Assembly: GCF_016741775.1 (NCBI RefSeq)
Contig: NZ_JAERRK010000005.1
Location: 1 to 64,000 of the forward strand
Length of the DNA: 64,000 nucleotides
Origin: Streptomyces actinomycinicus
GTDB taxonomy: Bacteria > Actinomycetota > Actinomycetes > Streptomycetales > Streptomycetaceae
Direction of reading: 5' to 3'
The position numbers and the translations under genes were made by a program. How positions within the stretch are numbered: position 1 is the first letter of the stretch; each line of letters opens with the position of its first letter. The notes beneath the pieces were generated by a model that did no database searches, was not told where the DNA came from, and was given only the letters and a program-made list of their open reading frames with translations. Positions 17,479 through 26,839 of this stretch are shown here, piece by piece.

Positions 17479-18525
17479 ATGAACATCCCGTCCGACCACC
17501 CGGCAGGGGACGATGCCCACCCGGGTGAGCTGTCACCGGCGGACATGGCTCTGTACCGCGAACTCGCCGAGCACGGTCCGCTGCACGTGCAGGAACTCAT
17601 GGCGCGCGAGAACCGCGAGGTCCTCGCGCGCAGCGTCGCCGTCCTCACCGCGGCAGGGCTGCTCAGACGCGTCGGGGCGGACCGGCTGGCCGTGGCCGAC
17701 CCGGCGGACGTGTCGGCCCGGTTCCTCAGGCGCTGGGAGGACCGGGTCCAGGCCACCCAGCTGGACCTGCTGCGCGTGCGGGGGCAGCTCGCCGAACTGG
17801 CCCTGATCCACGCCACGCAGCAGCACGGCCACGCGGGGCCGCACCTGGAACGCCTGGCATCGCTGGAGGACGTGACACGGCTGCTCGACCGGCACGCCGA
17901 CGAATGCACGCAGGAAGTGCTCGCCGCCCAGCCCGGCGGCCCCCGTCCCGCCGCCCAACTGCTGGCCGCCCGGGACCGGGACCGGCAGCTGCTCCACCGG
18001 GGCGTCCGGCTGCGCACCCTCTACCAGCACTCCGCACGCTTCCATCCGCCCACGGTGAAGTACGCGGAGGAGGTCACCAGACTGGGCGCCGAGGTCCGCA
18101 CGGTCACCGGCGACCTCGCCCGGTTCATCGTCTTCGACCGCAGCGCCCTCTTCCTGCCGTTACAGGACAGCCCCGGCGGCGCGCTGGTGGTCCGCAGTCC
18201 TGATCTCATCGCTTTCACGGTGCAGATCTTCGAGTTGCTCTGGTCGTCGGGCGAACTCATCCACAAACCCCGGGAGAAGTCCTTCGTCCAGGGCATCGCC
18301 GACCAGACGAGACGCTCGATCGTCCAGCACCTGGTCCAGGGCCACGACGACCGGACGACCGCGCGGGCCCTCGGGATATCCGTGCGGACCTGCCAGCGGC
18401 ACGTATCGGAGATCATGAACCGCTTCGGTGCCTCCAGCAGATTCCAGCTGGGCTATCTCATAGGCCGGCACGGCCCCCTGGAACAGGAGGGCTCGATCTC
18501 CGCCCTCTCCCTGAAGAAAGGGTGA
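17479..18525 (+). CDS. HTH regulator with TrmB-like N-terminus and LuxR-type C-terminal HTH
   Basis: 348 residues. The N-terminal 70 form a winged-helix-like segment (PADMALYRELAEHGPLHVQ, then VLTAAGLLRRVGADRLAVADP), the middle is a helical sensor region, and the C-terminus is a LuxR-type HTH (TTARALGISVRTCQRHVSEI, then MNRFGASSRFQLGYLI). The ATG at 17479 follows GAGGAAGAGG. Regulators of this build are common in Streptomyces next to specialised-metabolite genes. The next gene, about 290 bases on, encodes a small exported peptide in the same direction, suggesting a sensor/peptide pair; that pairing is inference. Confidence 0.87.
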   Translation: MNIPSDHPAGDDAHPGELSPADMALYRELAEHGPLHVQELMARENREVLARSVAVLTAAGLLRRVGADRLAVADPADVSARFLRRWEDRVQATQLDLLRVRGQLAELALIHATQQHGHAGPHLERLASLEDVTRLLDRHADECTQEVLAAQPGGPRPAAQLLAARDRDRQLLHRGVRLRTLYQHSARFHPPTVKYAEEVTRLGAEVRTVTGDLARFIVFDRSALFLPLQDSPGGALVVRSPDLIAFTVQIFELLWSSGELIHKPREKSFVQGIADQTRRSIVQHLVQGHDDRTTARALGISVRTCQRHVSEIMNRFGASSRFQLGYLIGRHGPLEQEGSISALSLKKG

Positions 18526-18817
18526 CAGGGGCGGAACCGGAAACCGGGAAGCGGTCATGTCCGGGGCCGCCACGGCGATTTTCGGCCGAAGAGGCACCGT
18601 CCGCTCCGGACCCCTACACCCTCGGGTACGGAAGGCGGAGCGGAATCGCACATTCAGGCCTTCGCTGCATATTCCTGTTTCCGCCAGTCATGATCCCGCC
18701 GGAGCCGATTCGAAAAAACCGGCGACCCGCTGGGACATAATGCTCGACGGCCGCTTGCCGGTCGATCCCGCAAGCGGTGGTCCGTACCGCCACGCCTTCC
18801 TGACAGGAGAACGAAGC

Positions 18818-19018
18818 ATGACAGCTCGTCCGGCCGGCATAGGTGCCACAGCCGGCCTCCTCCTCGCTCTGGCCGTCGGCTGCCTCACCGCGCTCCACGT
18901 GTCCCCCACGCCGGGTCCGACGGCCGCCGCGGCGACCCCGTCGCTGTCCCCCGACGCCGACACGGGCTGGGGCACGGCCCCGGTGGACGACACCGGTTGG
19001 GGCCGCTTCGCCCCGTGA
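18818..19018 (+). CDS. Small exported peptide with two DTGWG repeats
   Basis: 66 residues. A signal-peptide-like N-terminus (Arg 4, hydrophobic core GLLLALAVGCLTALHV, small residues around AAAAT at 36-40) is followed by an acidic tail with DTGWG at 48-52 and 58-62, ending RFAP. ATG at 18818 has AGGAGA 7 bases before. It lies downstream of the HTH regulator in the same orientation, and a convergent MFS gene ends 90 bases beyond. Candidate roles are an extracellular signal sensed by the regulator or a processed peptide; neither is proven by the sequence. The Cys at 22 is in the hydrophobic core rather than a lipobox. Confidence 0.7.
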   Translation: MTARPAGIGATAGLLLALAVGCLTALHVSPTPGPTAAAATPSLSPDADTGWGTAPVDDTGWGRFAP

Positions 19019-19108
19019 CCGCCGTCCGCCGACCGACGGGGCCGGCGCGACCGCCGTCCGCCGACCCGTATGAGCGGCGGACGGCGCCGACCGTATTCTC
19101 GGCTCACC

Positions 19109-20566
19109 TCACTGCGGCCGCGCGGACTCCTGCGTGGCCGCAGTGCTGTGCGCGGCGGCGGCAGCGGACTGGGGCGGCGGCGCCGGGCGCAGGCCCAGGA
19201 CGGTCAGGAGCAGGCCGAAGGCGACCACCACGGTGGAGAAGACGAAGACGGACGTGAACACGTCGCTGCCGCTGATCGTGCGGTGCCCGTCGACCAGCAC
19301 GGCGAACGCGGCGACCCCCAGCGCGCCACCGAACTGACGTGCCGTGGTGTTGAGACCGCTGGCCGTCGCGAACCGGGCGGGCGGCGCGGAGAAGGCGGCC
19401 GACGCCGACGTCCCCATGGTCACCAGACCCATCCCGATGCCGGCCAGCGAGGCCACCGGGAACCACAGCGACCAGAAGGCCGGCCGGTCGCCGAGCGCCA
19501 GCACCAGCCAGATGCCGCAGGCGAGGAAGACCGCCATGCCGGCGACGGCGGCGGTGCGCGGCCCGCCGAGCCGGGGCGCGAGACGGCTCATCCCGAGCGC
19601 AGCGACGGACGCCGTGACCGCACCGGGCGTCATGGCGAGTCCGGCCTCCAGCTCGCTGTAGTGCCAGACGTCGGTCAGACACAGCACACTGGCCAGCAGC
19701 CACGGGTACTGCGCCATGCCGTAGAGCAGCGAGACGACGTTGGTGACCGCGAAGGGCCGGTGGCCCAGCAGTGACATCTCCACCGCAGGCGCCGGGTGCC
19801 GCAGCGAGCGCGGCACCAGCACGCCGATGGCCAGCACACCCGCCGCGAAGACGGCGAGCGTCCGTGGGTCGAGCCAGCCCCAGTCCGGACCCTCGGTGAT
19901 GCCGAGGGTCAGGGCGCCGACACCGACCGTCAGGCACACGGTGCCGAAGGGGTCGGGGAACCGGCGCGCGACCGTGACCGGTGCGGGCGCCGGCAGCCGG
20001 GTGAGCGCGGCGGCGGTGAGCAGGACGCCGAACGGCAGGTTGATGTAGAAGACCGCACGCCAGCCGAGGCTGTCGACCAGCAGGCCGCCCACGCTGGGGC
20101 CGACCGCCGCGGCGAAGGCGGACGCCGCGCTCCACACGCCGATCGACCTGACGCGGTGCTCGGCGGGGCCGTCGAGCAGCAGGATGGCCAGCGAGGCCGG
20201 GATCATCGCGGCGGCGCCGGCGCCCTGCACCATGCGCATGGCGACCAGGACGGGCAGGCTGGGGGCGAGCGCGCACAGCAGCGAGGCCAGGGTGAAGGTG
20301 ACGATGCCGCCGACGAAGAGCCGGCGGCGCCCCAGGACGTCGGCCAGCAGGCCGGCCGAGGCGAGCAGGGCGGCGAAGACCACGGCGTACCCGCTGATGA
20401 CCCAGGACAGCGCGGACAGGGAGGCGTCCGCGAAGTCCCGCTGCAGGTCGGGTACGGCCAGGTTGGTCACGGTGGAGTCGAGCATCGCGAGGAACGTGCC
20501 GCCTGACGCCGTGAGCGTCAGGGCGCGTAAGGCACGCGGGGCGGGAGCCGGAGCGGCCTGCTTCAC
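19109..20566 (-). CDS. DHA2 (EmrB/QacA) family MFS efflux transporter
   Basis: 485 residues, about 14 hydrophobic spans. DHA2 markers are FLAMLDSTVTNLAVPDLQRDF in span 1 and the LADVLGRRRLFVGG loop motif A after span 2, with a motif C-like VGPSVGGLL. The GTG at 20566 is preceded by AAGGAG. It lies 36 bases after the diiron oxygenase gene in the same direction, so the two are probably co-transcribed and the pump may export the oxygenase's product. Confidence 0.92.
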   Translation of the reverse strand: MKQAAPAPAPRALRALTLTASGGTFLAMLDSTVTNLAVPDLQRDFADASLSALSWVISGYAVVFAALLASAGLLADVLGRRRLFVGGIVTFTLASLLCALAPSLPVLVAMRMVQGAGAAAMIPASLAILLLDGPAEHRVRSIGVWSAASAFAAAVGPSVGGLLVDSLGWRAVFYINLPFGVLLTAAALTRLPAPAPVTVARRFPDPFGTVCLTVGVGALTLGITEGPDWGWLDPRTLAVFAAGVLAIGVLVPRSLRHPAPAVEMSLLGHRPFAVTNVVSLLYGMAQYPWLLASVLCLTDVWHYSELEAGLAMTPGAVTASVAALGMSRLAPRLGGPRTAAVAGMAVFLACGIWLVLALGDRPAFWSLWFPVASLAGIGMGLVTMGTSASAAFSAPPARFATASGLNTTARQFGGALGVAAFAVLVDGHRTISGSDVFTSVFVFSTVVVAFGLLLTVLGLRPAPPPQSAAAAAHSTAATQESARPQ

Positions 20567-20602
20567 TGGTGAGCACTCCTTGAGTGGTCCGGTGTGGTGC
20601 GG

Positions 20603-21685
20603 TCACGCCTCCCCGGACGCCAGCCGGATGGTCCGCTCGACCTGCGCGACACGCTCCCTGTCGAAGGCTTCCGCGATGTTCTCGTCCTGTGTGGCCAGCG
20701 TGTCGATGTCCTGCTGCTCGAAGCCGATGATTCCCATGCCGGCGAACGTGTCCCTCATACGGGTACCGAAGAGGCCGATGTCCTTGAGCGTAGGCACGAT
20801 CCGCGAGAACAGATAGGTCTGGAACATGCGGTAGTGCTCGGATGATCGCATGTGGCTGATGCATTCGTCAGCGTCGACGTCGAGATTCCGCCAGACTTCC
20901 TCGCCCAGGAAGCGCTGTTGCATCAGATGGCAGGCTTCCGCACAGAACTCCTCGCGCTCGTTCCGTTCCGTTTCGGTCAGTTCGGGATAGAAATCCCGCA
21001 ACGCCAGTCTGCCGAAGGCGACATGACGCGCTTCGTCCTGCATCACGTATGCGTTGAGCGCCTTGGCCAAGGGCTCGGAGGCGTGGTCCCGGATCAGACT
21101 GAAGGCCGCAAGAGCCAGTCCCTCGATCAGCACCTGCATGCCGAGATACGTCATGTCCCAACGGGAGTCCGCGATGACGTCGTTGAGCAGCGCCTTGAGC
21201 CCGGGATTGATGGGATAGGCCAGTTGGAGCTTCTCGCGCAGGTACCGCGAATACACCTCGACGTGCCGGGCCTCGTCCATCACCTGGGTCGCCGCGTAGA
21301 ACTTCGAGTCGAGGTCGGGAACCGTGTGCACGATCTTCGAGGAGCAGATGAGCGCGCCCTGTTCACCGTGCAGGAACTGGGAGAACTGCCAGGCGGCCAG
21401 GTGGTGGCGGACCGTGCCGCGTTCCTTGGCGCCGAGCCGCTCCCAGACCCGGGTCCCGTAGATCGCGATCGTCTCCTCGGGCACCCCCATCGGGTCGTCG
21501 AGGTCGATCTCGGTGGACCAGTCGATCCGCTCGTTGGCGTCCCACTGCTTCTGCTTGCCCTTCTCGTACAGGCCGAGCAGCCGGTCACGCCCCTCGTCGT
21601 ACTCCCAGTCGAACACCGTGGTGGAGCCGTCGGGGACCTGCCACCGGGTCTGTTCGACGGGCAGCGCGTAGATGCGAGTGCTCAC
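20603..21685 (-). CDS. Ferritin-like diiron oxygenase
   Basis: 360 residues, helical. Six carboxylate/histidine ligands of a di-iron site are visible in the standard order: Glu 108 (HGEQG), Glu 138 and His 141 (DEARH), Glu 188 (IEGLA), Glu 218 and His 221 (second DEARH). Proteins of this shape include N-oxygenases and other O2-activating tailoring enzymes. The GTG at 21685 is chosen for AGGAGAAGGGA just upstream; the frame extends to 21931 without a better start. It heads a two-gene unit with the MFS pump and is divergent from the LAL regulator, an arrangement of a small autonomous pathway. The substrate is unknown. Confidence 0.85.
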   Translation of the reverse strand: MSTRIYALPVEQTRWQVPDGSTTVFDWEYDEGRDRLLGLYEKGKQKQWDANERIDWSTEIDLDDPMGVPEETIAIYGTRVWERLGAKERGTVRHHLAAWQFSQFLHGEQGALICSSKIVHTVPDLDSKFYAATQVMDEARHVEVYSRYLREKLQLAYPINPGLKALLNDVIADSRWDMTYLGMQVLIEGLALAAFSLIRDHASEPLAKALNAYVMQDEARHVAFGRLALRDFYPELTETERNEREEFCAEACHLMQQRFLGEEVWRNLDVDADECISHMRSSEHYRMFQTYLFSRIVPTLKDIGLFGTRMRDTFAGMGIIGFEQQDIDTLATQDENIAEAFDRERVAQVERTIRLASGEA

Positions 21686-21947
21686 GAGAATCCCTTCTCC
21701 TGGGGTGACCGCCTGGTCAGTCTGGAGGAGCCGCGCCCCCGGGTGCAGTGGGGATATCCCTGGGTGTTTCCCGGCCGGCCGGCGCGCGGTCCCCGGGGCA
21801 CCTTCGCGTTTCCGCCTGTCGTGATGACGTCGATCTCCGCCCGGCCACCGCGGCGAGTGCCGTCGGCTAGGGTGACGTCTCTGTGAACGAGCCGACGGTC
21901 CCACGCACTTGACGAACAGCAGTCTTTCCACTTGCCACGGGGGCTCG

Positions 21948-24854
21948 ATGACACGTATCAGCCATGACCCGCATCATCCGAGAGGGGCATCGGTGGATCA
22001 TGCTGTCCACATCGTTCAGGATTTCACGGCGGGAAACCGGGAATTGGCCGGCCGCAGAGCGGCGCTGGAATCCCTGGAGAACTCCCTGACCCAGTTACAG
22101 GCCACCGGCACCCCCCGTGTGGTCCTGGTGACCGGGGACCCGGGTGTGGGCAAGACGGCGCTCCTGGGGGAGTTCGCGGACACGGCGCGCTCCCGGGACG
22201 CCGTGGTGGCCACGGGGCGGGCCGGTGCGTCACTGGGCACGTCCCTGGGCGCGTTCGCCGACGCCTTCGACGAACAGCGCGAACTGGTGCGCACCGTGCT
22301 GGCCGACTGGCCGCGGGAGCGCCGCGAGCGGATGACCCGCATCCTGCGTGGTGAGCACGCACGCCACGACGTCACCGCGGCCGGGGGACAGCCGGCGCGC
22401 AGAGTGGTCCACGAACTCGTCGAGGCCCTCGCCAGGCCCAGCCTCGTTCTGATCCTCGACGACCTCCACCTGGCCGACCCGGACTCCCTCGAGCTGCTCG
22501 CCGGGCTGCTGCGCCGGCCGCCCAGGGCCCGGTTCCTGGCCGTCCTCGGCTACCGCGACCGGCAGGTGCCGGAGCGGCTGCGCACGGCCGTCCACGGCCG
22601 GTCCGAGCGGATCGCACTCGACCACCTCCCGCTGGCGCCGCTGTCCGAGCAGGACGTCGGCCTGCTGCTCGCCGACGCCACCGCGCTGCGCCGCAGGGAG
22701 CTGTACCGCCGCAGCGGTGGCAACCCCGGTTACCTGCGCATGCTCCTCACCGAGCGCTCCCCCGAGGCGCGCGCCGGTATCCTCGACGAACTGGTCCCGC
22801 TGGCGCCGCCGGTGCGCCGTACCGTCCAGGCGGCGGCGATCATCGGCTGCGAGTTCGACACGGAACTGCTGACGCGGCTGCTGGAGGAACCCGAGAACGC
22901 CGTGCTGGCCGCGCTCGGCGAACTGGTCCACCGCGACATCGTCCGGCCGGTGGCCGCCGGCCATCACTTCGTCTTCCGGCATCCGGTGGTGCACCGCGCG
23001 GTCTACGACGCCGGCGATCTGGCCTGGCGGGTGGAGATGCACGCGCGGGCCGAGGAGGCGCTGCGCACCCGCGGCGCGTCGGCGATCGAGCGGGCCCCGC
23101 ACGTGGAGCAGTGCATCAGGTTCGCCGAGTCGGAGGGGGTCGACCTGCTGTGCACGGCCGCCCGCTCGGTGGCGGCCACCGAACCGGCCCGGGCCGCCGC
23201 CTGGTTCCGCACCGCCCTGCGGGTGCTGCCGCGCGGTGCCGGCCTCGCGGTGCCCAGGGCCCGGCTGCAGACGGAGCTGGCGCGTGCCCTGGCGGACCGC
23301 GGCCGTCTCCACGAGGCGAGGGAACTCGTCCACGAGGCGCTGCGCGTGCTGCCACGGGAACCGGCCGCCGAGCATGCCGAGGCGGTCGTGCTCGCCGCCA
23401 CCGTGCAGCGGATGCTCGGTGCCCGCGAGGAGACCGAGGTGATGCTGCGCAGGGAGCTGGACGGTCTGTCGCAGCAGGACGAGGTGGTCGCCGCCGCCCT
23501 CAAGTGCCAGCTGGCGGCCGGACAGCTCTACACCGCCTGTCACGACGGAAGCGCCGCCCGGTGGACCGAGGAGGCGCTGGGGGTCGCGCGCCGCACCGAC
23601 CGGCGCGCGTTGCAGGCCTCCTGCCTCGGCCTGCTCGCCCTGATCGAGGCGGCCGAATGCGGCGGGCGGGCCGGGAACGGCCGGCTCGCCGAAGCGGCCA
23701 GGATCCTGGACGGCATGCTCGACGACGAGCTGGCCGGCAGCCTGGACGCCGCACTGTGGATCGGCTGGAGCGAGATCCTGGGCTGCGCCTGGGAAGACGC
23801 CCTGCGCCACTTCCGCAAGGCCGTCGACTTCGCCACCCGCACCGGCCATCTGCTGTACCTGCCGCATCTGCTGGTGGGCCAGTCCTACGCCCTGCTCGCC
23901 AGGGGCGAGCTGGCCGAGGCCCAGATCACCGCCGAGCACGCGGTCCACCTGACCGCGGACGCGGAGTGCCTGGAGGGTGTGATCAACGCCCGTGCCATGC
24001 AGGCCCTCGTCGACGTCGCCCGGGGGCGCACGGACCGCGCCCTCGAAGCCGCGGTCGCCGCGACCGTCCACCCCCGCCACTCGGCGAGCAACTGGAAGGA
24101 GGCGATGGCCCTGCGCATCCTGGCCGAGGCGCGGCTGGCGAGCGGCGATCACGAGGGATGCCTGGCCGTGGTCTCCGAGGCCGGCGGCCCGGACCTGCCG
24201 ACGGCGGACGCCGGCTCCCGTCCGGTCTGGTACGAGATGCTCACACGCGCCGAGCTGTCCGCCGAGCGGTACGCCCGTGCCGCCCACTGGGCCGCACGGG
24301 CCGCTTCCGTCGACCCTGCCGGGGCGATGGCCGAGCTGGCCCGGGCGCAGGTGCTCGTGCACACCGACCCCGGGCAGGCATGCGGCCCCGCCGAGCGTGC
24401 CGTGGCCGGGCTGGAGTCCTCGGGCCGGGTGCTCGACGCGCTGCGGGCGCGGATCGTGCTGGGGGTCGCGCTGTGGCACCAGGACCGTTTCGACGATGCG
24501 GCGCGGGAGCTGAAGGCCGCGGGGGCGGCCCTCGACCAGTGCGGCGCGGTGCTGTCGGCCCGGACGGCCCGTCAGGAGCGGCGCAGGCTCGCGGCGCGGG
24601 CCCCGCGGACCAGGGGCCCGATCGGTGGCTCGGAGATATTGCCGGCCCTGACCAGCCGGGAAAGGCAGATCGCGGATCTCGTCGGTGAGGGGCTGACCAA
24701 CCGGCTGATCGCCAGGCGGCTGCACATCGCGGAGAAGACCGTCGAGATGCATCTGTCACGCGTCTTCGCGAAGCTCGGGGTGTCCAACCGGGCCGCGGTG
24801 GCGGCCGTGATCACCCGGGAGCCACCCGGGTGGGCGACGCCCAGACCGGCGTGA
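21948..24854 (+). CDS. LAL-type (large ATP-binding LuxR) transcriptional regulator
   Basis: 968 residues. Near residue 50 is Walker A (VTGDPGVGKTALLGEF) and near 165 Walker B (LILDDLHLADPDSLELL), followed by a long TPR-like helical region. The C-terminal LuxR HTH is LTSRERQIADLVGEGLTNRL, then IARRLHIAEKTVEMHLSRVF. ATG at 21948 is preferred (CGGGGGC upstream) over a TTG at 21909. Such ATPase regulators switch on neighbouring biosynthetic genes in response to a ligand. It is divergent from the diiron oxygenase/MFS pair across about 260 bases. Confidence 0.92.
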   Translation: MTRISHDPHHPRGASVDHAVHIVQDFTAGNRELAGRRAALESLENSLTQLQATGTPRVVLVTGDPGVGKTALLGEFADTARSRDAVVATGRAGASLGTSLGAFADAFDEQRELVRTVLADWPRERRERMTRILRGEHARHDVTAAGGQPARRVVHELVEALARPSLVLILDDLHLADPDSLELLAGLLRRPPRARFLAVLGYRDRQVPERLRTAVHGRSERIALDHLPLAPLSEQDVGLLLADATALRRRELYRRSGGNPGYLRMLLTERSPEARAGILDELVPLAPPVRRTVQAAAIIGCEFDTELLTRLLEEPENAVLAALGELVHRDIVRPVAAGHHFVFRHPVVHRAVYDAGDLAWRVEMHARAEEALRTRGASAIERAPHVEQCIRFAESEGVDLLCTAARSVAATEPARAAAWFRTALRVLPRGAGLAVPRARLQTELARALADRGRLHEARELVHEALRVLPREPAAEHAEAVVLAATVQRMLGAREETEVMLRRELDGLSQQDEVVAAALKCQLAAGQLYTACHDGSAARWTEEALGVARRTDRRALQASCLGLLALIEAAECGGRAGNGRLAEAARILDGMLDDELAGSLDAALWIGWSEILGCAWEDALRHFRKAVDFATRTGHLLYLPHLLVGQSYALLARGELAEAQITAEHAVHLTADAECLEGVINARAMQALVDVARGRTDRALEAAVAATVHPRHSASNWKEAMALRILAEARLASGDHEGCLAVVSEAGGPDLPTADAGSRPVWYEMLTRAELSAERYARAAHWAARAASVDPAGAMAELARAQVLVHTDPGQACGPAERAVAGLESSGRVLDALRARIVLGVALWHQDRFDDAARELKAAGAALDQCGAVLSARTARQERRRLAARAPRTRGPIGGSEILPALTSRERQIADLVGEGLTNRLIARRLHIAEKTVEMHLSRVFAKLGVSNRAAVAAVITREPPGWATPRPA

Positions 24855-24992
24855 GACCCGGCCGACGTGAGATCCGGCCGGCGTCAGACCCGGCCGGCAT
24901 GAGATCCGGCCGGCGTCAGACCCGGCCGGCATAAGCCCAGGCCGACATGAGACCCGGCCGACGTGAAACCCGCGGGCATGAGACCCGGACGG
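24854..24992. repeat. 16-bp minisatellite after the LAL gene
   Basis: About eight and a half tandem units close to AGACCCGGCCGACGTG (variants AGATCCGGCCGGCGTC and others), beginning at the last base of the LAL stop codon; a partial unit even covers the final codons. One later unit is 15 bases. Confidence 0.88.
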
Positions 24993-25052
24993 CCGGCGGA
25001 CTTCGGCACCGGCCGGCCGGGGTTCGGGCTCGCCCCTCCCGGAGCGGGGGGC

Positions 25053-25214
25053 TCACCGCTCCGGGTCGGGGCCCAGCGGGATGCCGGCGATGACGCTGAC
25101 GAAACGGGCGAGCGCTCCGGCGACGGATTCGGCCGGGGTCTCCTCCCCGCGGACCTGCTCCTCGGGGTCGTGCTCGGTCTCTGTGGACGGCAGGACCCAC
25201 CTCGGTACGATCAC
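25053..25214 (-). CDS. Small acyl-CoA carboxylase epsilon-like subunit
   Basis: 53 residues from GTG 25214, with GGAAGG 8 bases upstream. The segment VRGEETPAESVAGALARF resembles the RGNPT-x-EELAAL core of acyl-CoA carboxylase epsilon subunits, and the gene lies 17 bases after the carboxyltransferase beta gene, where such subunits are usually encoded. It would stabilise the carboxylase complex. The match is short, so this rests largely on position. Confidence 0.6.
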   Translation of the reverse strand: MIVPRWVLPSTETEHDPEEQVRGEETPAESVAGALARFVSVIAGIPLGPDPER

Positions 25215-25231
25215 AGGTGCCGCCTTCCTCG

Positions 25232-26839
25232 TCACAGGGGGATGTTGCTGTGCTTCTTGGGCAGCGCCGTGACCCTCTTGGTGCGCAGCGAGGCCAGTGC
25301 CCGGGCGACCGCGATCCGGGTCTCGGCCGGTGCCACCACGTCGTCGATGCACCCGCGCTCGGCCGCCACGTACGGGCTGATCAGCTGTTCCTCGTACGTC
25401 TCGGTCAGCCGGGCCTCCAGCTCCGCGGGGTCGTCGGCGGCCGTCAGGTCTCGGTGGAACAGCATGTCCACGCCTCCGCGCGCCCCCATGACGCCGATCT
25501 CGGCGGTCGGCCAGGCGAAGCAGATGTCGGCACCCAGTTCCTTGGAACCCATGGAGGCGTAACCGCCGCCGTACGCACGCCGGGTGATGACCGTGACCTT
25601 GGGAACCGTGGACTCGATGTAGGCGAAGCCGAGCTTGGCCCCGCGCCGGATGATGCCGCCGTGCTCCTGTACCAGGCCGGGCAGGAAACCGGGCACGTCG
25701 ACGAAGGTGAGCAGGGGCAGATTGAAGGCGTCGCAGAACCGTACGAACCTGGCGGCCTTCTCGGAGGCGTCGATGTCCAGGGAACCGGCCAGGTGCAGCG
25801 GCTGGTTGGCCACGACACCGACGGTGGCACCCTCCACCCGGGCGAAGCCGCAGATGATGTTGCGGGCGAAGTCCTGCTGGATCTCCAGCAGATCACCGTC
25901 GTCGACCACCGTCTCGATGGCGGTGTGCATGTCGTACGGCGCCTCGGGGCTGTCCGGGATCAGCCTGTCCAGGGCCCGGTCGCGTTCGGTCCGCCCGCTG
26001 CCGGCCGGCGCCAGATAGGCCGGGGGTTCGGTGGCGTTGTTGGCCGGCAGGAACGACAGGAGGTCCTTGACGAAGGCGATCGCCTCCTCCTCCCCGTCGG
26101 CGTGGTAGTGGGCACTGCCGGTGCGGCGAGCGTGCACGTCGGCGCCGCCCAGCTCCTCCAGTCCCACGCTCTCGCCGGTCACCGCCCTGATGACGTCCGG
26201 GCCGGTGACGAACATGTGCGAGGTCCGCTCCACCATGACGACGAAGTCCGTCGCGGCCGGCGTGTAGACGGCGCCACCGGCGCACATGCCCATGATCAGG
26301 GAGATCTGCGGGATCATGCCCGACGCCTCGACCGTACGGCGGGCCACCTGCCCGTAGGCGGACAGCGCGAGCACGCCCTCCTGCAGCCGGGCCCCGCTGG
26401 AGTCGTTGATGCCGATGACGGGGCATCCGGTGCTCATGGCGAGGTCGAGCAGCTTGCCCACCTTGGTCCCGAAGACCTCGCCGACGCTGCCGTTGAACGA
26501 GGTGGCGTCCTGGGCGTAGACGCACACCTGACGGCCGTCCACGGTGCCGACGCCGGTGATCACGCCGTCGCCGTAGGGCCGCTGGGCGTCGATACCGAAG
26601 GCGGTCGAGCGGTGCCGGGCCAGCGCGTCGGTCTCCATGAACGAGCCCGCGTCCAGCAGCAGCGCGATGCGTTCCCGCGCGGTCAGCCGGCCGAGGATGC
26701 GTTGCCGCTGGGCGGCGCGCGGCGAACCGGGTCGGCGCGCCCGGCTCTTGCGCTGCTCCAGCTCGGCGATCCGCTCCGCGGTGGTCCTGCGGGTGAGCGT
26801 GACGCGGGCGGCGGAGCCGGCGTCCTCCGTGGATTTCAT
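25232..26839 (-). CDS. Acyl-CoA carboxylase carboxyltransferase (beta) subunit
   Basis: 535 residues, the usual length for PccB/AccB-type subunits. Recognisable elements are GVGTVDGRQVCVYAQD, NDSSGARLQEGV (oxyanion region), MGMCAGGAVYTPA, and FVDVPGFLPG with RRAYGGGYASMGS in the C-terminal half. It carboxylates acetyl-, propionyl- or larger acyl-CoA together with a biotinylated alpha subunit, which is not in the window. It overlaps the flavin reductase gene by 4 bases within the hybrid NRPS-PKS operon, so it probably supplies the extender unit for the single PKS module. Confidence 0.95.
   Translation of the reverse strand: MKSTEDAGSAARVTLTRRTTAERIAELEQRKSRARRPGSPRAAQRQRILGRLTARERIALLLDAGSFMETDALARHRSTAFGIDAQRPYGDGVITGVGTVDGRQVCVYAQDATSFNGSVGEVFGTKVGKLLDLAMSTGCPVIGINDSSGARLQEGVLALSAYGQVARRTVEASGMIPQISLIMGMCAGGAVYTPAATDFVVMVERTSHMFVTGPDVIRAVTGESVGLEELGGADVHARRTGSAHYHADGEEEAIAFVKDLLSFLPANNATEPPAYLAPAGSGRTERDRALDRLIPDSPEAPYDMHTAIETVVDDGDLLEIQQDFARNIICGFARVEGATVGVVANQPLHLAGSLDIDASEKAARFVRFCDAFNLPLLTFVDVPGFLPGLVQEHGGIIRRGAKLGFAYIESTVPKVTVITRRAYGGGYASMGSKELGADICFAWPTAEIGVMGARGGVDMLFHRDLTAADDPAELEARLTETYEEQLISPYVAAERGCIDDVVAPAETRIAVARALASLRTKRVTALPKKHSNIPL

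Noticed and set aside
24854..24992. CRISPR-like or RNA structural element
   Set aside because: Contiguous 16-base units with no spacers; simple tandem array.
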